A stretch of 64,000 nt of DNA, taken from NCBI RefSeq assembly GCF_031877795.1, contig NC_133971.1:60086463-60150462 (forward strand), in the 5' to 3' direction. The first letter of the stretch is position 1. Each line of letters starts with the position of its first letter. The notes beneath the pieces are model-generated. The model had not been told where the DNA came from. It saw only the letters and a program-made list of their open reading frames with translations, and searched no databases. Shown piece by piece: positions 37,220-50,219 of this stretch. A program made the position numbers and the translations under genes. Source of the stretch: Strix aluco. Its lineage: Eukaryota > Chordata > Aves > Strigiformes > Strigidae.

Positions 37220-38060
37220 GTTCTGCTTACAGTCCCCCTTGCTGCCCACTGGGGCTCCAGAGCTGTTCCCCAGCCCATGGACCCCATCCTGCACCACTAC
37301 CAGAGTCCTCCCAGCCAGGAGCAGAACTCGGCCTTTGCTCAAGCTGTACTCCTGGCAGTTCCTGGCAGCTCACTTCTCCAGCCTACCAAGGTCCCTCCAA
37401 AGGGTGATCCTCCCCTTCAGCATACACACTGCTCCCCCCAGTTTGGTACCATCTCCAGACATGTCCTGGTCTTGCTATCCCTTCATTCATCTTAAGAAAG
37501 ATCTTAAACTGTCTTGCCCTAGCATTGCTCCCAGGGACACCACTGCTCACCAACCATGAGACCTCACACCACTGAAGTTAACCCTCAGAGTCCAGTGATC
37601 CAGTTCACTTTCAAGACCACTGATCCATAGCTCATTCCTTGAACACCAAGTACACCATGCTAAGGGCCTTGCTAAAGTCAAGTTGTCCAACATCCAGTGC
37701 TCTTCCCTTCTCCAGAGTCTGTCATCTCTTCAGAAAAGGTAATCGGGCACCAATGGGCCAGGCACAAGTTGTCCTAGTAAATCCCTCTTGGTCATTTCCC
37801 CTCCAGTTCTTGGGAAATAGTCTCCCTCTCCATCATTTGCCTGGGGACTGAGGAGAGGCTGATGGCCAGTCATTTCCCAGACCCTTCTTACACTTCTGAA
37901 AGATGGTGCAATGCTAGCCTCGTGAACATCACCCAATCACAGCCTTTCACAGTACGTAAGATCAGCCAGCTCCCTCTCCTGCCCCACTCATCAGTGGGAC
38001 CATAGCTTCCTTCCCCTCCCTGTGCTGCTGAAGCATTCAGGGAAGCCTTGGTTTTTCAGA
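37220..38060 (-). mobile_element. Old CR1 ORF2 fragment, minus strand
   Basis: An ancient CR1 segment from the RT region. Aligned by eye with the copy at 15189-17370, three blocks match well: the CCCAGGGACACCACT block (about 37530), GGCCTTGCTAAAGTCAAG followed by AACATCCA (about 37668-37695), and the GTCATCTCTTCAGAA stretch (about 37720). Frame and catalytic residues are destroyed. The ends are uncertain by tens of bases. It may belong to the same old insertion as 36062-36400, with diverged sequence between them. Confidence 0.72.
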
Positions 38061-40969
38061 GGAAGCACTCCATGGCAACTTGCATCTCTGGCCCCTTGTT
38101 CTGTAACTGTGCAGTTGTGGAGATAAATCTTGTTTAATTTGGAAATGCTTTACATGAGGAATTCCAGAAATTGCCCTGACCTTTACAGACAGCACCACAG
38201 GAGCAGTGGCTTAGCACACACTCCACACCTGCTGCAAAGGCTGTTTGTGTGGATGTTCTGCTGGCTTACACAGAGCCAAGGAAAACTTGTTTTTTTTTCC
38301 TACAGAGCATATAGTATCTTAAATATGAATAGGTTTGTTGTTTTCTTCTTCAACCTGAATTTATTTACAAGAGTCTCTTAGCTCAAGATTCATCACACTC
38401 TGGATCTTTAGGACCATATTGGCCCTATATTACAACCTTTGAGTGGCAGTGAGCCACACTGACCAATGATGACCTAGTGAAACCTAGTAGAGGAAGCTAT
38501 AGACCACTGTAACTGGCTGAACCTGGCTCTGACCAGCAGCAAAGATGTTGAGTGGAAAAATTTACCATGTGTCAAAACTTTATCCAAACAGATGTACACA
38601 ACATTCCTGCTCAGAACATATTTAAGGAGTTTGTGTCTGTGCACAGGGTACCCCTGAGAAAGCTGCAGCCCAGGCTGTTACCATGTCACAGTAGGGATGA
38701 CACAGGACTTGGACAGAAGAAACCGGTATGCTCAGAACATCAGAAACCATCCCATGTACCGTTCCTGCTTCCCATGTTGCTTGTCTCCTTGTCTGAGTGT
38801 TTGGGACATGCTGAACACGAAGGGAGTTGGGATGAGGAAGAAAGGGGAGCAGCTAACTAGTGAGATGGGAATTTGAGTTCAGGCATTTGCTTTCTCTGTA
38901 CATTCAGATGAATTTCCAAAACTTTGTGTTGATTTAAAATAAAATTATTTTTACATAATTCCCCAGTTCAAGTTTGTTTGCCTGCAGCAAGAACCAACTC
39001 ATTTCTTCACTGCCTCAGCTTTGCATTTCCATAGCCCCAAAGCTGATAAAAGTTAAAATAGAATTTCATTCACCTACCTATACCCAAAGAGAAAAGGTGA
39101 AAAAGAATAAAATTGGAAATTCTGAAGTTGAAAGCACCATGTTTTCTTGAGGTATCACCCAAACTCATGTGTTAACTTGAGACAGAGATGCAGTCTTCCT
39201 TCTTCCTTTATTTCCTGGTCTTGAAGACCTAATAACAGAGTTTGTCCAAACAATTTATTTTCTCCTGGATTCAATCTGGATATCTTTCAACTTCAAAGGA
39301 GAAAGGGGACACTATGATTATTTAACTAAGTAATCTGAAGAAATGCAACTTTAATAGACACACAGTAGTTTAGAATCCACTATTTGACAAAATGTCCAAG
39401 AGAGACACCAGAAGCAAAAAATATCAGAAGGAAGGAATAAAATACCTTGTGAATGTCACCCCACACTTTTTTAGGATTCTGTAACCCAGAAGCAACTTCC
39501 CCTCCACCTTTTCCATCTCTTTATTAACACCCTTTCTCTCTGAGTCAAATCTCTTATATTCTGTATGAACATTAGGGAGGGTTGCTTACGAATTAACCAA
39601 GTAAGCAAACAGAGAAGATGTCGATAATCTCCATATGGTTGCTAGGTAACAGGTAACCAGAAAAATACAAGAATGATGAAAATGGTAAATGTGTACAACA
39701 TTCACAAATACAAACTGGTTTTAATATTACATAATTTGCAGTGAAAAAAAATTTATTAGAAGTATTTAATTTTCAAACTTCCAACAGGTCACAGTGAATG
39801 ACATTAAGATCCAGTAGACTCTTCTCCAGGTGAACAACAATATGTAGCCAGGGTAATGAAAATTTAGTTGTTTTACAGCTGAAAAAAATGTCATTATTAG
39901 TGATCAAAATGGCCTACTATTAATGTATAAAAACTAAAGGCCTACTTTTTGCAATTTGCTCTATCTGAAACATGAGATGAAAAGAGTATCAGTGATCCTA
40001 ACAAATGTGCTGTCAGCTACATAGCGCTTAAAAGCTTTTTATTTTCAGATTTATAACAAAAGTTAAAGTTCCCCGTATGCTTCTCTTCTGCTACATCTCT
40101 AACACATTTAGATTAAATCCTCTTGGCTGCTAACATCAACAAAAATATGAGGCAAACAATCCCACATAAAGAATACTGATACTCTGCATAGCCATCAATG
40201 TGTAACTTCTTGACAGAAGCAAGGAAAATAACATTGCTAGGAACTAATTATAGCACATTCAAGTGAGGTGGCTAGACAGGTCACTAGGGGAAAGGTGATG
40301 CAAACACAACTTTTATTCTGTGGATAACTTAGCCCATTAAACTATTTTCCTGCTCATGGCTCATAACTCTTTACCCTAGCGTGGAAAACATGATCAAATG
40401 TTCAGCGCAGCGGCCACCAACTTGATTTAACATTTATACATTAATAAAAAGAAACAACATTTCTGCAGTGAACAGACTCCATAGAAGATTCACTACTTTG
40501 TTAGCCCATTAGCATTTCTTATTCAGTGCCTGAAGTGCAGATCAAAATCCATTACAGATAATGATTGCGTTCATCTTACAAAGAAAATACTGCCTCTAAA
40601 TAGAAATGCTGCCTATGCAAAAGAAATTTAAAAAATCTCTTACCTGGGATATTTGTACAATAATTCAGTAATTTAACAATTTCAATGCATACACTAGAAA
40701 CAAATCAAACAAAAAAAACCCCAAACCAAGGCTAATGAATATAAGATCTTGTGAACAGCACCAAGAAATCATGCATATTTTTAGGATTCTGTCTAAGAAG
40801 GTTAAAAAATTGTATGTGCAAAAGATTTTTTCAGTGCCCACGAGGCACTGGTCTGTGTTTATAATAAGATGTAAATTTTTAAATTCAAATCACATAACAT
40901 TGCCATTCTGTTATTTGGAGAGTGCTATAATGACAGCTATAGAACAAAAGTTATCCATGAAAAAAACAG
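38061..40969. other. AT-rich unassigned sequence
   Basis: AT-rich, with few open frames. Lies 3' of the PIGG-like exon in its transcription direction. I see no gene. A 13-bp match to an RFX-type X-box occurs at 39638-39650. Confidence 0.5.
39638..39650. promoter_or_regulatory. Possible RFX-type X-box
   Basis: GTTGCTAGGTAAC fits the imperfect palindrome GTTRCYNNGYAAC bound by RFX factors. A single match in 64 kb can occur by chance, and no promoter is visible nearby. Confidence 0.25.
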
Positions 40970-40975
40970 TTTATT
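40970..40975 (-). terminator. Poly(A) signal for the PIGG-like transcript
   Basis: AATAAA on the minus strand, about 180 bases past the stop codon of the exon at 41154-41385. The distance suits a short 3' UTR. Other signals further along cannot be excluded. Confidence 0.45.
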
Positions 40976-41153
40976 TCAATTCAACATTTTTAAAGCAAAC
41001 TCAGTTTTTAAAACACGACAGGCCCTTCGAATCCTGATCTTGACTAAAAAAGGTTACTCTTCAAATGCTGCATAACAGTTTAAAGCTATTTTTTTCCTTC
41101 TTCCATTCCAGTGACACAGTGGCCATAGCAATGCAGAACTGCACACCACACAC

Positions 41154-41385
41154 TTATTTTCTATTTTGCACTTTATGAGAGTGGTTCTGATCCATGGCTG
41201 TGAAGAACAGGCAGATAGCAGCTGTGATGAACACATGGACACCCTCATAAAGTAGTTTTGGAGAGAAGACACTCCATATGAACAGGTGGTAACGCAGACC
41301 TGTTATCAAAACAATGTAGATGGCAACTGGAATTGAACGCATTAGAACGTAGCAGAAACAGCCATGACCCACTGCCGCTGAATTC
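41154..41385 (-). CDS. PIGG: 3'-terminal coding exon of a PIGG-like gene
   Basis: Encodes the last 76 residues of a membrane protein. Strong evidence is the block HLFIWSVFSPKLLYEG, which matches the C-terminal signature of GPI ethanolamine phosphate transferases; the paralogue PIGO has a recognisably similar block. PIGG, in the ER membrane, adds ethanolamine phosphate to the second mannose of GPI anchors. Two hydrophobic segments flank the block (about exon residues 12-32 and 47-65). On the minus strand a pyrimidine-rich tract and CAG precede the exon at 41386, giving a good splice acceptor. The exon starts with the last base of a codon. It stops at 41154-41156. Other exons are not recognised in this window. 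PIGG rather than PIGO is chosen from remembered sequence resemblance. Confidence 0.72.
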
Positions 41386-44300
41386 CTGGTGACAAAAACA
41401 GAGGATTTCATTCTCAGGCAAACTTAGTAAATACATCCAAGTTCCTCCATTCTAGCATTATTTCACAACACAAAGAATACTCACAGATCTCCACTTTGTG
41501 TTAGAAAACTGATTATTGATGCAACAATGTAACTAACAAAGCTTGTCCTTATCACCACTCTATATCCTGTAATGTGTAAGCATGTTAAGTGTAAGCATAG
41601 CAACTGTCACTGCAATAAAGGCAACCAGTGGTTCACCTCATACTTAGAAGGTTCTGTGCTTTCATATACTTTGTTCTAATTGTTAAAGTCTCCATTAAGC
41701 AGTTTCAAGACAGCTTCATCTCTTATTGGCCTTCCAGTGCCTTTCCACAGAATCTGGATGGTAAGAATGACTTCAATACGCTTCACAAAGCTGCCTAACC
41801 TGTACAATGGATAATCAGATGGAGTCTGCTCCCCTTGTAAAGTGCATAAAACTTGCCAGGGTTTACTGCTGCCCATAGCCAGTAACACTGTGCAAAGCAA
41901 CATAAAAATTGTGCTATTCGAAAACTTTGCAAAGCTAGCTAACGTAACATTCTCCAGAGAATAACATGTTCTCAGGCTTACAGGAGCAATACATTGCATT
42001 CCTGTCACAGCAGCTTAGCTCAGCTTGGCCCACTGCATTGGAAGAAATGTCTGCTCCATGTGGTCCCTACATGGTCCAAATTTGCCACACTGAGGTATTC
42101 TGGTAGGTGACAGGAGTCAGATGAAAACAGAAGTGAAAGGGTTTTCTGCAGTTTGATTGTTTTCCCTCTGCTGAGGTGCCAACTTGCAGCAATGATGCTG
42201 GGTTGGCACGGGTCCACTATCCCCAAACCTCATCTGCAGAGACTAATTCACACCAAATTCAGATGCTTACCTGTTCAGACAAAAGGAAGGAATAAAGCTA
42301 TTTCACTGGAATAATAAGCAGAACATTTTGCTCTCCCCATCAAAATATTTTACACATAGGCAAAAAGTGGAAATGAGTTACACTGAAATCCTGATCTGAG
42401 AATCTGTTCTGCTCCTCTCAGTTTTTCTGATCTTGTTCCAACTAATAAAAATTTAAGATGACTAGTGCTCTGTGAGATGTAAATTAGTCACTTATGACTA
42501 AATAAGCTGCAGAATGCAGTATTTTACATAAAACACTGAACTTATTATTCCTTAAATCAAAATAATTAGGATACAGTCCTGTTTTCCAGCAAAGTCGAGA
42601 GCAAAATTCCCAAGGCTTTCAGTGGAAGGAAGAACAGGCATGAAAATAGCGTTGAAAAATCAGCTAAGAACAGCAGGTGTGAATGATCGCAAAACATACA
42701 TTCAGTTCAGAGGAAACTATTTCCCTTGCTGCTTAGCCAAGGAAACTGTGACCTGGGAGTGAAATAGGCAGCTCCCTGCTTCTGCGTAACTATCTTCGTC
42801 TTCAGTGAGGTTGTGTAAATAACCAGCTTTATGTTTAATAACTGATCTTGTTGACAAGGATTAAACAAACTGCAGTTCACTCAGTCTTAGCTGTTTTCAC
42901 GCTGATATGACTAAAAACAGTATTTGTAGCAGTTAGATGATAAAACTGAATAAACAGAGGAAATTTTTTTTGAGTCAGATAGGCAAACAGGCAATTTTTA
43001 AACCATTTTCTAGAGTAAAAAAATGCACTTGATACACCAGCTAGATGAAGGCTATCAGTGGTTGCGGCTATCACATTTATTAAGCTCAGTGATGGGATTT
43101 TCAAGGGAATCCAAAGAGAGAATTGTCCTCAAACTAACACATCCAGGTCTTTCAAGAGCACCGCATTTTAAATTTAAATTTCAGTCCATATCTTTTTCCC
43201 TAGTTTGTGCTCACCTAACAACACATTTAGTACTCTCTTGTGAGAAAGCTCCTAACTGTAAATCAATGGTGTTAAAATTTTTTTAAATGGCTACATTTTA
43301 ATTATGAAGAAACTGGCTGGAAGATTATTTTGAATCTCTGTGTGTTCACGTCTTTGTTCAAAAATAGGTAGACATAGTATTTTAAATACTCACATTTTAT
43401 ACTGGAATGAGAGCACACAGTAATCTTTACTAGTAACATTTAAATTCTGCATGTTCACATTATGATTACTAGCAAAGAATCGCCAAGTCAACAAGTAAAT
43501 GGTACTATTCTTTCTGGATTCTGATATAGTAAAAATAATGAACTGTTTTCTGCTTACATAATACCTTTACTTTCAAAGGTCTCAGCACTCGCTTCATCTC
43601 TCAACAAAACATAGACACCTACCTGCAGAGGGAAATCTTGGACAGTTTCACAGTATAACGCAGTGGCACAGTTTACAGAAGGCAACAGAAGCACACTGCA
43701 TCCTCAAAGTTAAACTGTTGGTGGGGTTCAATAGCAGGATAATTCAGTTTATTTTGGAGCTGATATCAGAGTTCACACCTCTGTTGTTGCAGAAACAGTA
43801 CTGGAATGACTGAGCACAAGCAGTTAGACCTAGTCAGTTATTCTGACACTAAGGCAGCAACTTAGTTCTTTGAGCACAGCACCATTCTTTCTTCTTGACT
43901 CTGTCAGGCAACTAATTTGCTGAATAGCTAAGAATAATGACTTTGTGTGATCCTTCTGCTCATTTTATACACACAGAGTGACCACAGGGTACAGGACTTT
44001 GCCAGGCCACAAGGCACACGGTGGCCAGGGATCAGGCTACTGCTGATAACATGACCAACACAGTCCAGGTAGTGCCTGAGTTATTCCAAAAGAAGTCACA
44101 ATGAGAGCACAGAAAGCTGGCTGTGGCATGCCACTCATGTATTCTACCGTTTATGAGCTGGATGAGTCAGTAAGGAATAACCTTGCAACCTCTCAGTGCT
44201 GTTTCAGTGGAAACAACAGAAGATTACAGGACACATCTAAAGCATCAACCTGTAACTACTCCATACTAAACTGTCTCTTCAGCAGTTAATGCCTTTTCTT

Positions 44301-47300
44301 ATTTAAAGGAGTACAGAATAGAGGGATGTAAACCGTACACATTACCTCCATGTTCTAACAGAATCAGCCCAATATTAAGGCCTCTGCATAATGCAGGAGT
44401 AAAAAAATACGTAGCCAGTCTCTAATATTGAGGTCATTTAGCAAGTTAGCTTCTGGGGAGAAGAAATCCAAATGTGAATGAGAAATCCAAATGTGTTAAA
44501 GATGACAAAGCATATCCAAACTTCATACAAGATTGGTACTGAAGATTGCTAGATCCAGAAGAAACAATGCCTTCAGCGACTTCTGAAGCAAAGAACACTA
44601 AAGATTCACAGCACTTAACACACCATATTTAGACTGCAAACATTAAGTATAGTCTAGAGCACATACTGGCTTTCAACAAAAATAATCTCTTTTAATTGAA
44701 TATTTAATATGCAGAAAAATATGGCCAAGAAATTGTGCTATTGATAGATTTTCTGCTTCTTTGGTTGTCCTAAATCCTTATTGCCAATGTTTTGTCAACT
44801 TTTACCTTTCAATCTGTCTCTAAGGTGCTATTAAAATGCACAATACAAGGTTTATAAAACGAAAAAAATTATGATGCCAAAAACATGAAAGAAAAACAAC
44901 TCTTTTCTTGTGACAGCATGTCTCCCATTTATATAGAATATTTGGCAGATGGTGGCACAAATTTTGTAGTTTAAAAATCAAGCAAAAAACCTCCACAGAC
45001 AGCCCTACAAATGCTTCCACAAGGAATTTTAAAATAGAGTCTTACATTGTTCCAACCTTTGTTCTAAGCCACCAAACTAAATGAACACTTTAGAAATATG
45101 CAAGCATATGAGTGAGGAACACCCCAGGACTGTCATTTTTCTGGGACTGGGGATGGGGGGGGGTGTCAGTATGAAATGTGCTGAATCCTTTCAATGAAAG
45201 TTATCCTCCAGCATTTCTGCCCTTCCAGCTCCTCTTTTCCAGCTGAATATCACTGCCTGGATTACATCTTATTTGGGATATGGAATTTGCATATCTGAAG
45301 GCAATTTTTATGGTATTAACATTTTTTACTGTATTAGTGGCACTTTTCTTTCCAGGCTTTCTGCAGTTTCAAGTTCTCAAGATCTCCCTGTTTACTGCTC
45401 TCAGAAAAATAGTTGGCACTTTGTTAATCTGCCCTATATATATTAATAAAGGGTTGAAGTCAGAAACAAACCTGCGATAGAGTATCTGCAATCTATAAGA
45501 AATTCCTCTGACCTAAGTAAATATCAATTAGTTTAGCAGCCAGAACAAATGTCTTATGTCTCTTCCACATGCCATACTCTTACATAGCACACAATCCTGC
45601 ATTGTCATGGAAGAACACTTTATATATTTAGCAGATCCAAGGGAACCAAGAGTTCTTTGGAAATTTATATGATCAGCTCTGGTATAGACTATCAATCAGA
45701 ATAACATTAATTCTATAGAGTCATGTTTTTTTACACCAAACCCTATGAATGGACAGATGTCAAAAAGGGCAGTTGCCAGCAAGCTAAAAGGGTTGTCAAG
45801 TATATTCTACAACCACAGAAGTGAAGAAACTTGGGGATAACCATTGATATTCCTGTGCATCCTCCTTCCCGGTAAGAAAGGCAGAGAAGCTCAACTACCT
45901 CAGCAAGGCAAGTGTCTGTGGTAGTTAAGTTACAGTGGACTGTAGTATGTGTGGACTGTAGTATAGGGTTCAGCAGGTTCTCATGCAGACTTAGCTGTAA
46001 AAAGCTATTAAGATCTGAAACTTCAATTCTCTGCATTTCAGCATCAAGAGCAGGAAAAATAGGATCATATCAATGGTTTTGCCTGTTGCCATAATCAGTT
46101 GTGTTGGGAGCTTCCTGTCAGAAAGAGAAGTAGTCTCAGTCATCTAACATCTCATTGGCATCCACTGCTAGCTAACTTGCTTAGAACAGAGCTTTATATA
46201 AAACACACGGCATATATTGATTAAGTTTCAGATTCCTTCATCCCTTCTTCAGTCAGGCTTGGGCTCTGAAAATAGTTCCAGAGGAACTCCTTAAATTGGA
46301 TACCTAAATAAGATTTATATTAGATTGCAAGTAGGAGTCCAGTTATGCTGGCACTAGGCCAGAAGGTCTCAACAGCCACTTTGACCGGCTACTACCATCA
46401 TGTAACTGCTAGGGCAAGAAATCAGCTGTACCTTTAATAAAGGCTTCTAAAAATCTTGGCAACCTAACTGGAAAGATGTCCACTAGATGCAATTTGTCCT
46501 CTGCATGTGCTCATTTCCCCAAATACTAATTCTGTAGCAATCAACTTACAAAAGACTGGAAACTCTCTGCTTTTCAGCTTCACTTGATCAGTCCTCACCT
46601 TCCCTTATAGAAAGAGAAAACACTTCACAAGCTCAAACATCCGTGACTATTTCAGGATTGCATGCAAAAAGATAGCTAAACTGCACTGTAGGCAACATGG
46701 CCATGTAATCTCTAGATTTCTTCACCACAAAGAAGCTACTCCTTTTCAGTAGGTACCTTTGGCTCAGGAAACCTGCTTTCTCCATGCCGTGAGCTCCATG
46801 AGCTCAAGCCATTCTTCCAAGACAGGATTTGCATGAAATCCTGAGTGCTCTGCTTGATATGTTTTTCCTCACTATTTCTGTGGTGGGCCATACTGGTATA
46901 TATGCAGTGACTGTTCCTGCCTGTTATCACTGCCGCAAGCTTTCCCATAAGGATTTGTTCAGGTTAATCCTTAGCATGTGTTACTCTGTTCAGCTCCAAG
47001 AAAACCAAGTCTATTCCTGTTGACACTGGCTCAGACTTTAAAGGAAGAAGATATAACTAAATCATTAAAATTCCTAACCAGCAAAACAAAAATAATAATT
47101 ATTTCAAAGCCCAGCATTAGTCAGTATTCTACAAGTATTCTTCCAAAATCCACTTAGCACTTCTGAAGACTTCCAGTAGAAAAAAGCCTGAAGCATCTTA
47201 CAACAGCATCATACATGCAGGTAATAACAAGGAAACTTAGAGTTTAATTTCCTGTTAAGGTGCATCTATCTACAGGCTTTCCTGCCCACCTTTGTAAACA

Positions 47301-47559
47301 AACATCTCTTTTTCATCATCTTAGCTTAAGGTGTAAAGAAAAATTGCATTCAACAATTGTTCTGGACAGGCAGGCTGTGAAGAGACTTTATAGACTGTTA
47401 CCATGTTATTTAATGAAATACAAACTTACCAGTTTAGAATATACTAGTCTAACAGTATACATGAACAGTATCACAAAACATTTCTAGAGAGATGAAGCAC
47501 AAATTATTTAAGTAATATGTAGGAAATTATTTAAGTATGGGCAGGGAACTGCCCAACAA
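41386..47559. other. Unassigned sequence, probably intron of the PIGG-like gene
   Basis: AT-rich, starting at the splice acceptor of the terminal exon. I found no further PIGG exon on the minus strand, but short exons cannot be excluded by eye. A minus-strand frame at 41676-42008 (110 codons) has no motif I know. A near-direct duplication of AGAAATCCAAATGTG occurs at 44463-44496, and AAATTATTTAAGTA is duplicated near 47502 and 47526. Confidence 0.45.
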
Positions 47560-48575
47560 GACCATACTCAGGGTGGTGATCAATGTTTTTTACTCAGGCT
47601 GGCAGCCTGTGACAAGTAGGGTCCCCTAGGGATTGATCCTGAGCCCCAAGCTGTTCAACATCTTCATAGATGATCTGGATGATAGGATTGAAAGTACCTT
47701 CACCAAGTTTGCTGATGACACTAAACTGGATTGTTAAGGTGAACACATCAAAAGGGAACACCATCTTATAGAGAGACCTGGACAGGCTGGAAGAGTGGGC
47801 TAGCAAGAACTGTATGATGTTTAACAGACAAGTGCAAAGTCCCGCACCTGGAACAGAATAACCAAAGGGCCCAGTACAGGCCAGGATCTGTGTGGCTGGC
47901 AAACAGCCTTGCTGAAAGGGACCTGGGGGTGCTGGTGGACAACAAACTGAACATGAGTCAGTAGAGCACCACTGCAGCAACAAAGGTAAATCAGGTCCTG
48001 GGCTGCATCCATAGTGACATTGCTAGCAGAGATAGAGATGTGATCATCCCACTCTACTCAGTGCTTGTTAGGCCACACCTGGAGTGCTATGTTCAGTTCT
48101 GACCCCCACAATTCAAAAAAGACATGGACAGACTGGAGAGGGTCCAAAGGAGGGCCAGAGATGATCAAAGGGATGAAGAGCCTGCCCTACAAGGTAAGGC
48201 TGTAGGAGTTAGGTCTGTTCTCCCTGGAGAAGGCTCAGGGAGACCTCATCACAGTATTCCAGTACTTAAAGGGTGGTTACAAAGAGGATGGAGATGCTCT
48301 CTTCACCAGGTACCACAAGGAGAAGACAAGAGGCAATGGGTACAAGCTGCACTAAGATAGGTTTCATCTCAGTATAAGACATACTTTTTTTACAGTGAGA
48401 ACAATCAATCACTGAAACAATCTCCCCAGGTATGTGGTAGAGTCCCCATCACTGGAAGTTTTCAAGATGTGATTGGACAGGGTGCTAGATTATCTCATGT
48501 AGGCTCCCTTTCCCATGAAAGGTTGGACCAGATGATCTTTTAAGGTCCCTTCCAACCTGGGATGTTCTATGGTTC
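47560..48575 (+). mobile_element. CR1 LINE, 5'-truncated, plus strand
   Basis: A CR1 of about 1 kb beginning within the RT domain. The Lys-Phe-Ala-Asp-Asp-Thr-Lys catalytic box is intact at about 47707-47727, but everything upstream of the GDG/VPQG region is missing, so the copy is dead. ORF2 C-terminal landmarks follow (Arg-Val-Gln-Arg-Arg near 48140, several frameshifts, Arg-Gly-Asn-Gly near 48333), then the 3' UTR. The terminal repeat (TTCTATGGTTCTGTGA) is split by the LTR at 48576-49172 and resumes at 49178-49182. Confidence 0.9.
48571..48575. repeat. Target-site duplication, left copy (GGTTC)
   Basis: GGTTC, part of the CR1 terminal repeat, duplicated at 49173-49177 on the other side of the LTR. 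Confidence 0.85.
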
Positions 48576-49172
48576 TGTACTGGGTCTGGCTGAGCCGGAA
48601 TTGGTTTTCCCCTGTAGCAGCCCTCATGGTGCTGTGTTTTATGTTGAGAGCTGGCAGGGTGTTGATAGCACACTGGTGTTGTGGCTACTGCTGAGTAGTG
48701 CTTACACAGCACCAAGGCTCTTTCCAACATTTTACCCCCACAGTGGGATGGAGTGGGCAAGATCTTGGACACAACCAGGACAGCTGACCCGAACTGACCA
48801 AAGGGATATTCCATACCTTATGACGTCTGCTCAAGTATAAAGCTGGGAAAAAGGAGGAAGGGGGTGGGGTCACCCTTGGTCCTCCGAGGCAACCACTACA
48901 CGTATTGGAGCCCTGCTTCCTGAGAAGGCCTGACATTGCCTATTAATGGGAAGTAGAGAATAAATCTGTTTTCTTTTTGCTTCCACATAGGGACCTTTGC
49001 TTCACTTTGCTTATATTAAAACTGCTTTTGTTTTACCCACAAGGGTTGGGGTTTTTTTCCTATCTTATTTTCTTTCCCCTCTTTGCCCTGTTGAGAAAAA
49101 AGGGGGGAGGGGGGGGAAGTGATAGAGTGACTTGGTGGGTACCTGGCATTTAGCCAAGGTCAAACCACCACA
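48576..49172 (+). mobile_element. Solo LTR of a second avian ERV family
   Basis: About 597 bp, from TGTACTGGGTCTGG to a terminus CCACCACA, bounded by the GGTTC duplication. It is a different family from the LTRs at 8163 and 27023. Its start matches a common avian ERV LTR type that I recognise. It has a CRE-like TGACGTC at 48821-48827, a TATAAA box at 48836-48841, AATAAA at 48959-48964 and ATTAAA at 49015-49020. G-rich runs (about 49100-49120) lie near the U5 end. No internal viral sequence is present. Confidence 0.9.
48836..48841 (+). promoter_or_regulatory. TATA box in solo LTR
   Basis: TATAAA, 9 bases after a TGACGTC motif, placed as expected in the U3 promoter of an LTR. If still active it would drive transcription to the right, into the decayed CR1. 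Confidence 0.6.
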
Positions 49173-49177
49173 GGTTC
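49173..49177. repeat. Target-site duplication, right copy (GGTTC)
   Basis: Exact copy of 48571-48575. The bases that follow (TGTGA) complete the CR1 terminal repeat. Confidence 0.85.
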
Positions 49178-49182
49178 TGTGA

Positions 49183-49689
49183 AGCAATGCTTGCTCTGCT
49201 CCACTGAGGGCAGAGTCAGTTCTATCTTGTATTTTTCCATTACAGTAACTATTTTTACACTTGTGACTTAACTAAAGTAAGAGCTCTCTCCTCAAATTAC
49301 TCCTGCCACCCCAATAACACACATTTGAGAAGAACTTGCATGCCTCAAGAAAAGGTGTGAGAAAGAAAGACAGAAAAATCCTGGATAAATGCACAAGGAC
49401 AGTATTCTATCCACTGCAACCAGAAACAAGCAGTCAGTTATGTTGGCCACAGAACAGAGAAGGACAGAAAACAAATGGTGACAAAGAAAAAAACCTGCAA
49501 GTAAGAATAGGTGAGATTATTACCTACTTACCTGCAAGTAAGATAAGGTGAGGCTATTAACAGCAAAAAGTACAGGCTACATCTAGAAACATTTCTACAA
49601 CAAAGAATGTAAGCAAGTCTACAAATACGGTCCTCTCTTTCCAGAAGTGCCCCTCTGAATCCTCATCTCAATTCAGACTAGTCTAAACA
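49183..49689. other. Unassigned sequence between two CR1 copies
   Basis: About 500 bases with no gene. It contains the tandem duplication at 49493-49561. Confidence 0.55.
49493..49561. repeat. Two-copy tandem duplication, about 37-bp period
   Basis: ACCTGCAAGTAAGA followed by a GGTGAG-containing stretch occurs twice, about 37 bases apart, with a few differences. It looks like a local duplication. Confidence 0.7.
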
Positions 49690-49737
49690 TTCTCATGCAA
49701 TGGTAGTGATGCACCAGAGCACATTCTCCAGCAGCTC

Positions 49738-50200
49738 TTGGAACCGCTGTCCCAGACTGAGTTTTGGATAGCAGATGCAGGCCTGCAAGTCCCCAGCTGC
49801 AGTGACTGCACAGGGCCTCTCCCTAAGGCTTGCAGAGATGGTCTTCTTTCCTGCAGCCCATATGCTGTTGTTGAAAAGCTGTGTCACCCAGTGGAAGAGT
49901 TATGGGAGGAAGTGAACAGGCTTTGCAGCATCGGAGAGGATGAAAGACAGCCATGGTCTTCTCAGACACCCTATTGCTTAAAGGGCCTTGGACCCCAACT
50001 GCAGTGCAGACACAGGAAAAGTGTGTCCCTAGCAGAATTATAAGTGAAAACTCTGTGGAAGGCCAAGGTTGGAAGACGGTGACTTCTTCCATCAAGAGGA
50101 AGGCTCCTGCTCCACCTGAAGGCTTTCAACTACAGAAACTACAGACAGGTTCACTGTCTTCAAAGCTGAGGATTATCTGGTGGTGCTTTTGAGAGCACTT
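49738..50200 (+). pseudogene. CR1 ORF1 remnant
   Basis: An open frame of 101 codons (49738-50043) followed by a shifted continuation to about 50200. The VEELWEEVNRLCSIGEDE stretch (about 49882-49940) and a later Gly-Trp-Lys-Thr-Val-Thr-Ser block with Lys-Ala-Pro-Ala-Pro-Pro resemble the C-terminal half of CR1 ORF1, the RNA-binding partner of ORF2. It is rarely kept in CR1 copies because of 5' truncation. Confidence 0.65.
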
Positions 50201-50219
50201 ATAGGTAAGGATTGAAGAG

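Noticed and set aside
41676..42008. 110-codon open frame on the minus strand, upstream of the PIGG-like exon
   Set aside because: It lies where an intron is expected. I recognise no GPI-transferase motif and could not place convincing splice sites on both sides, so I did not call it an exon.
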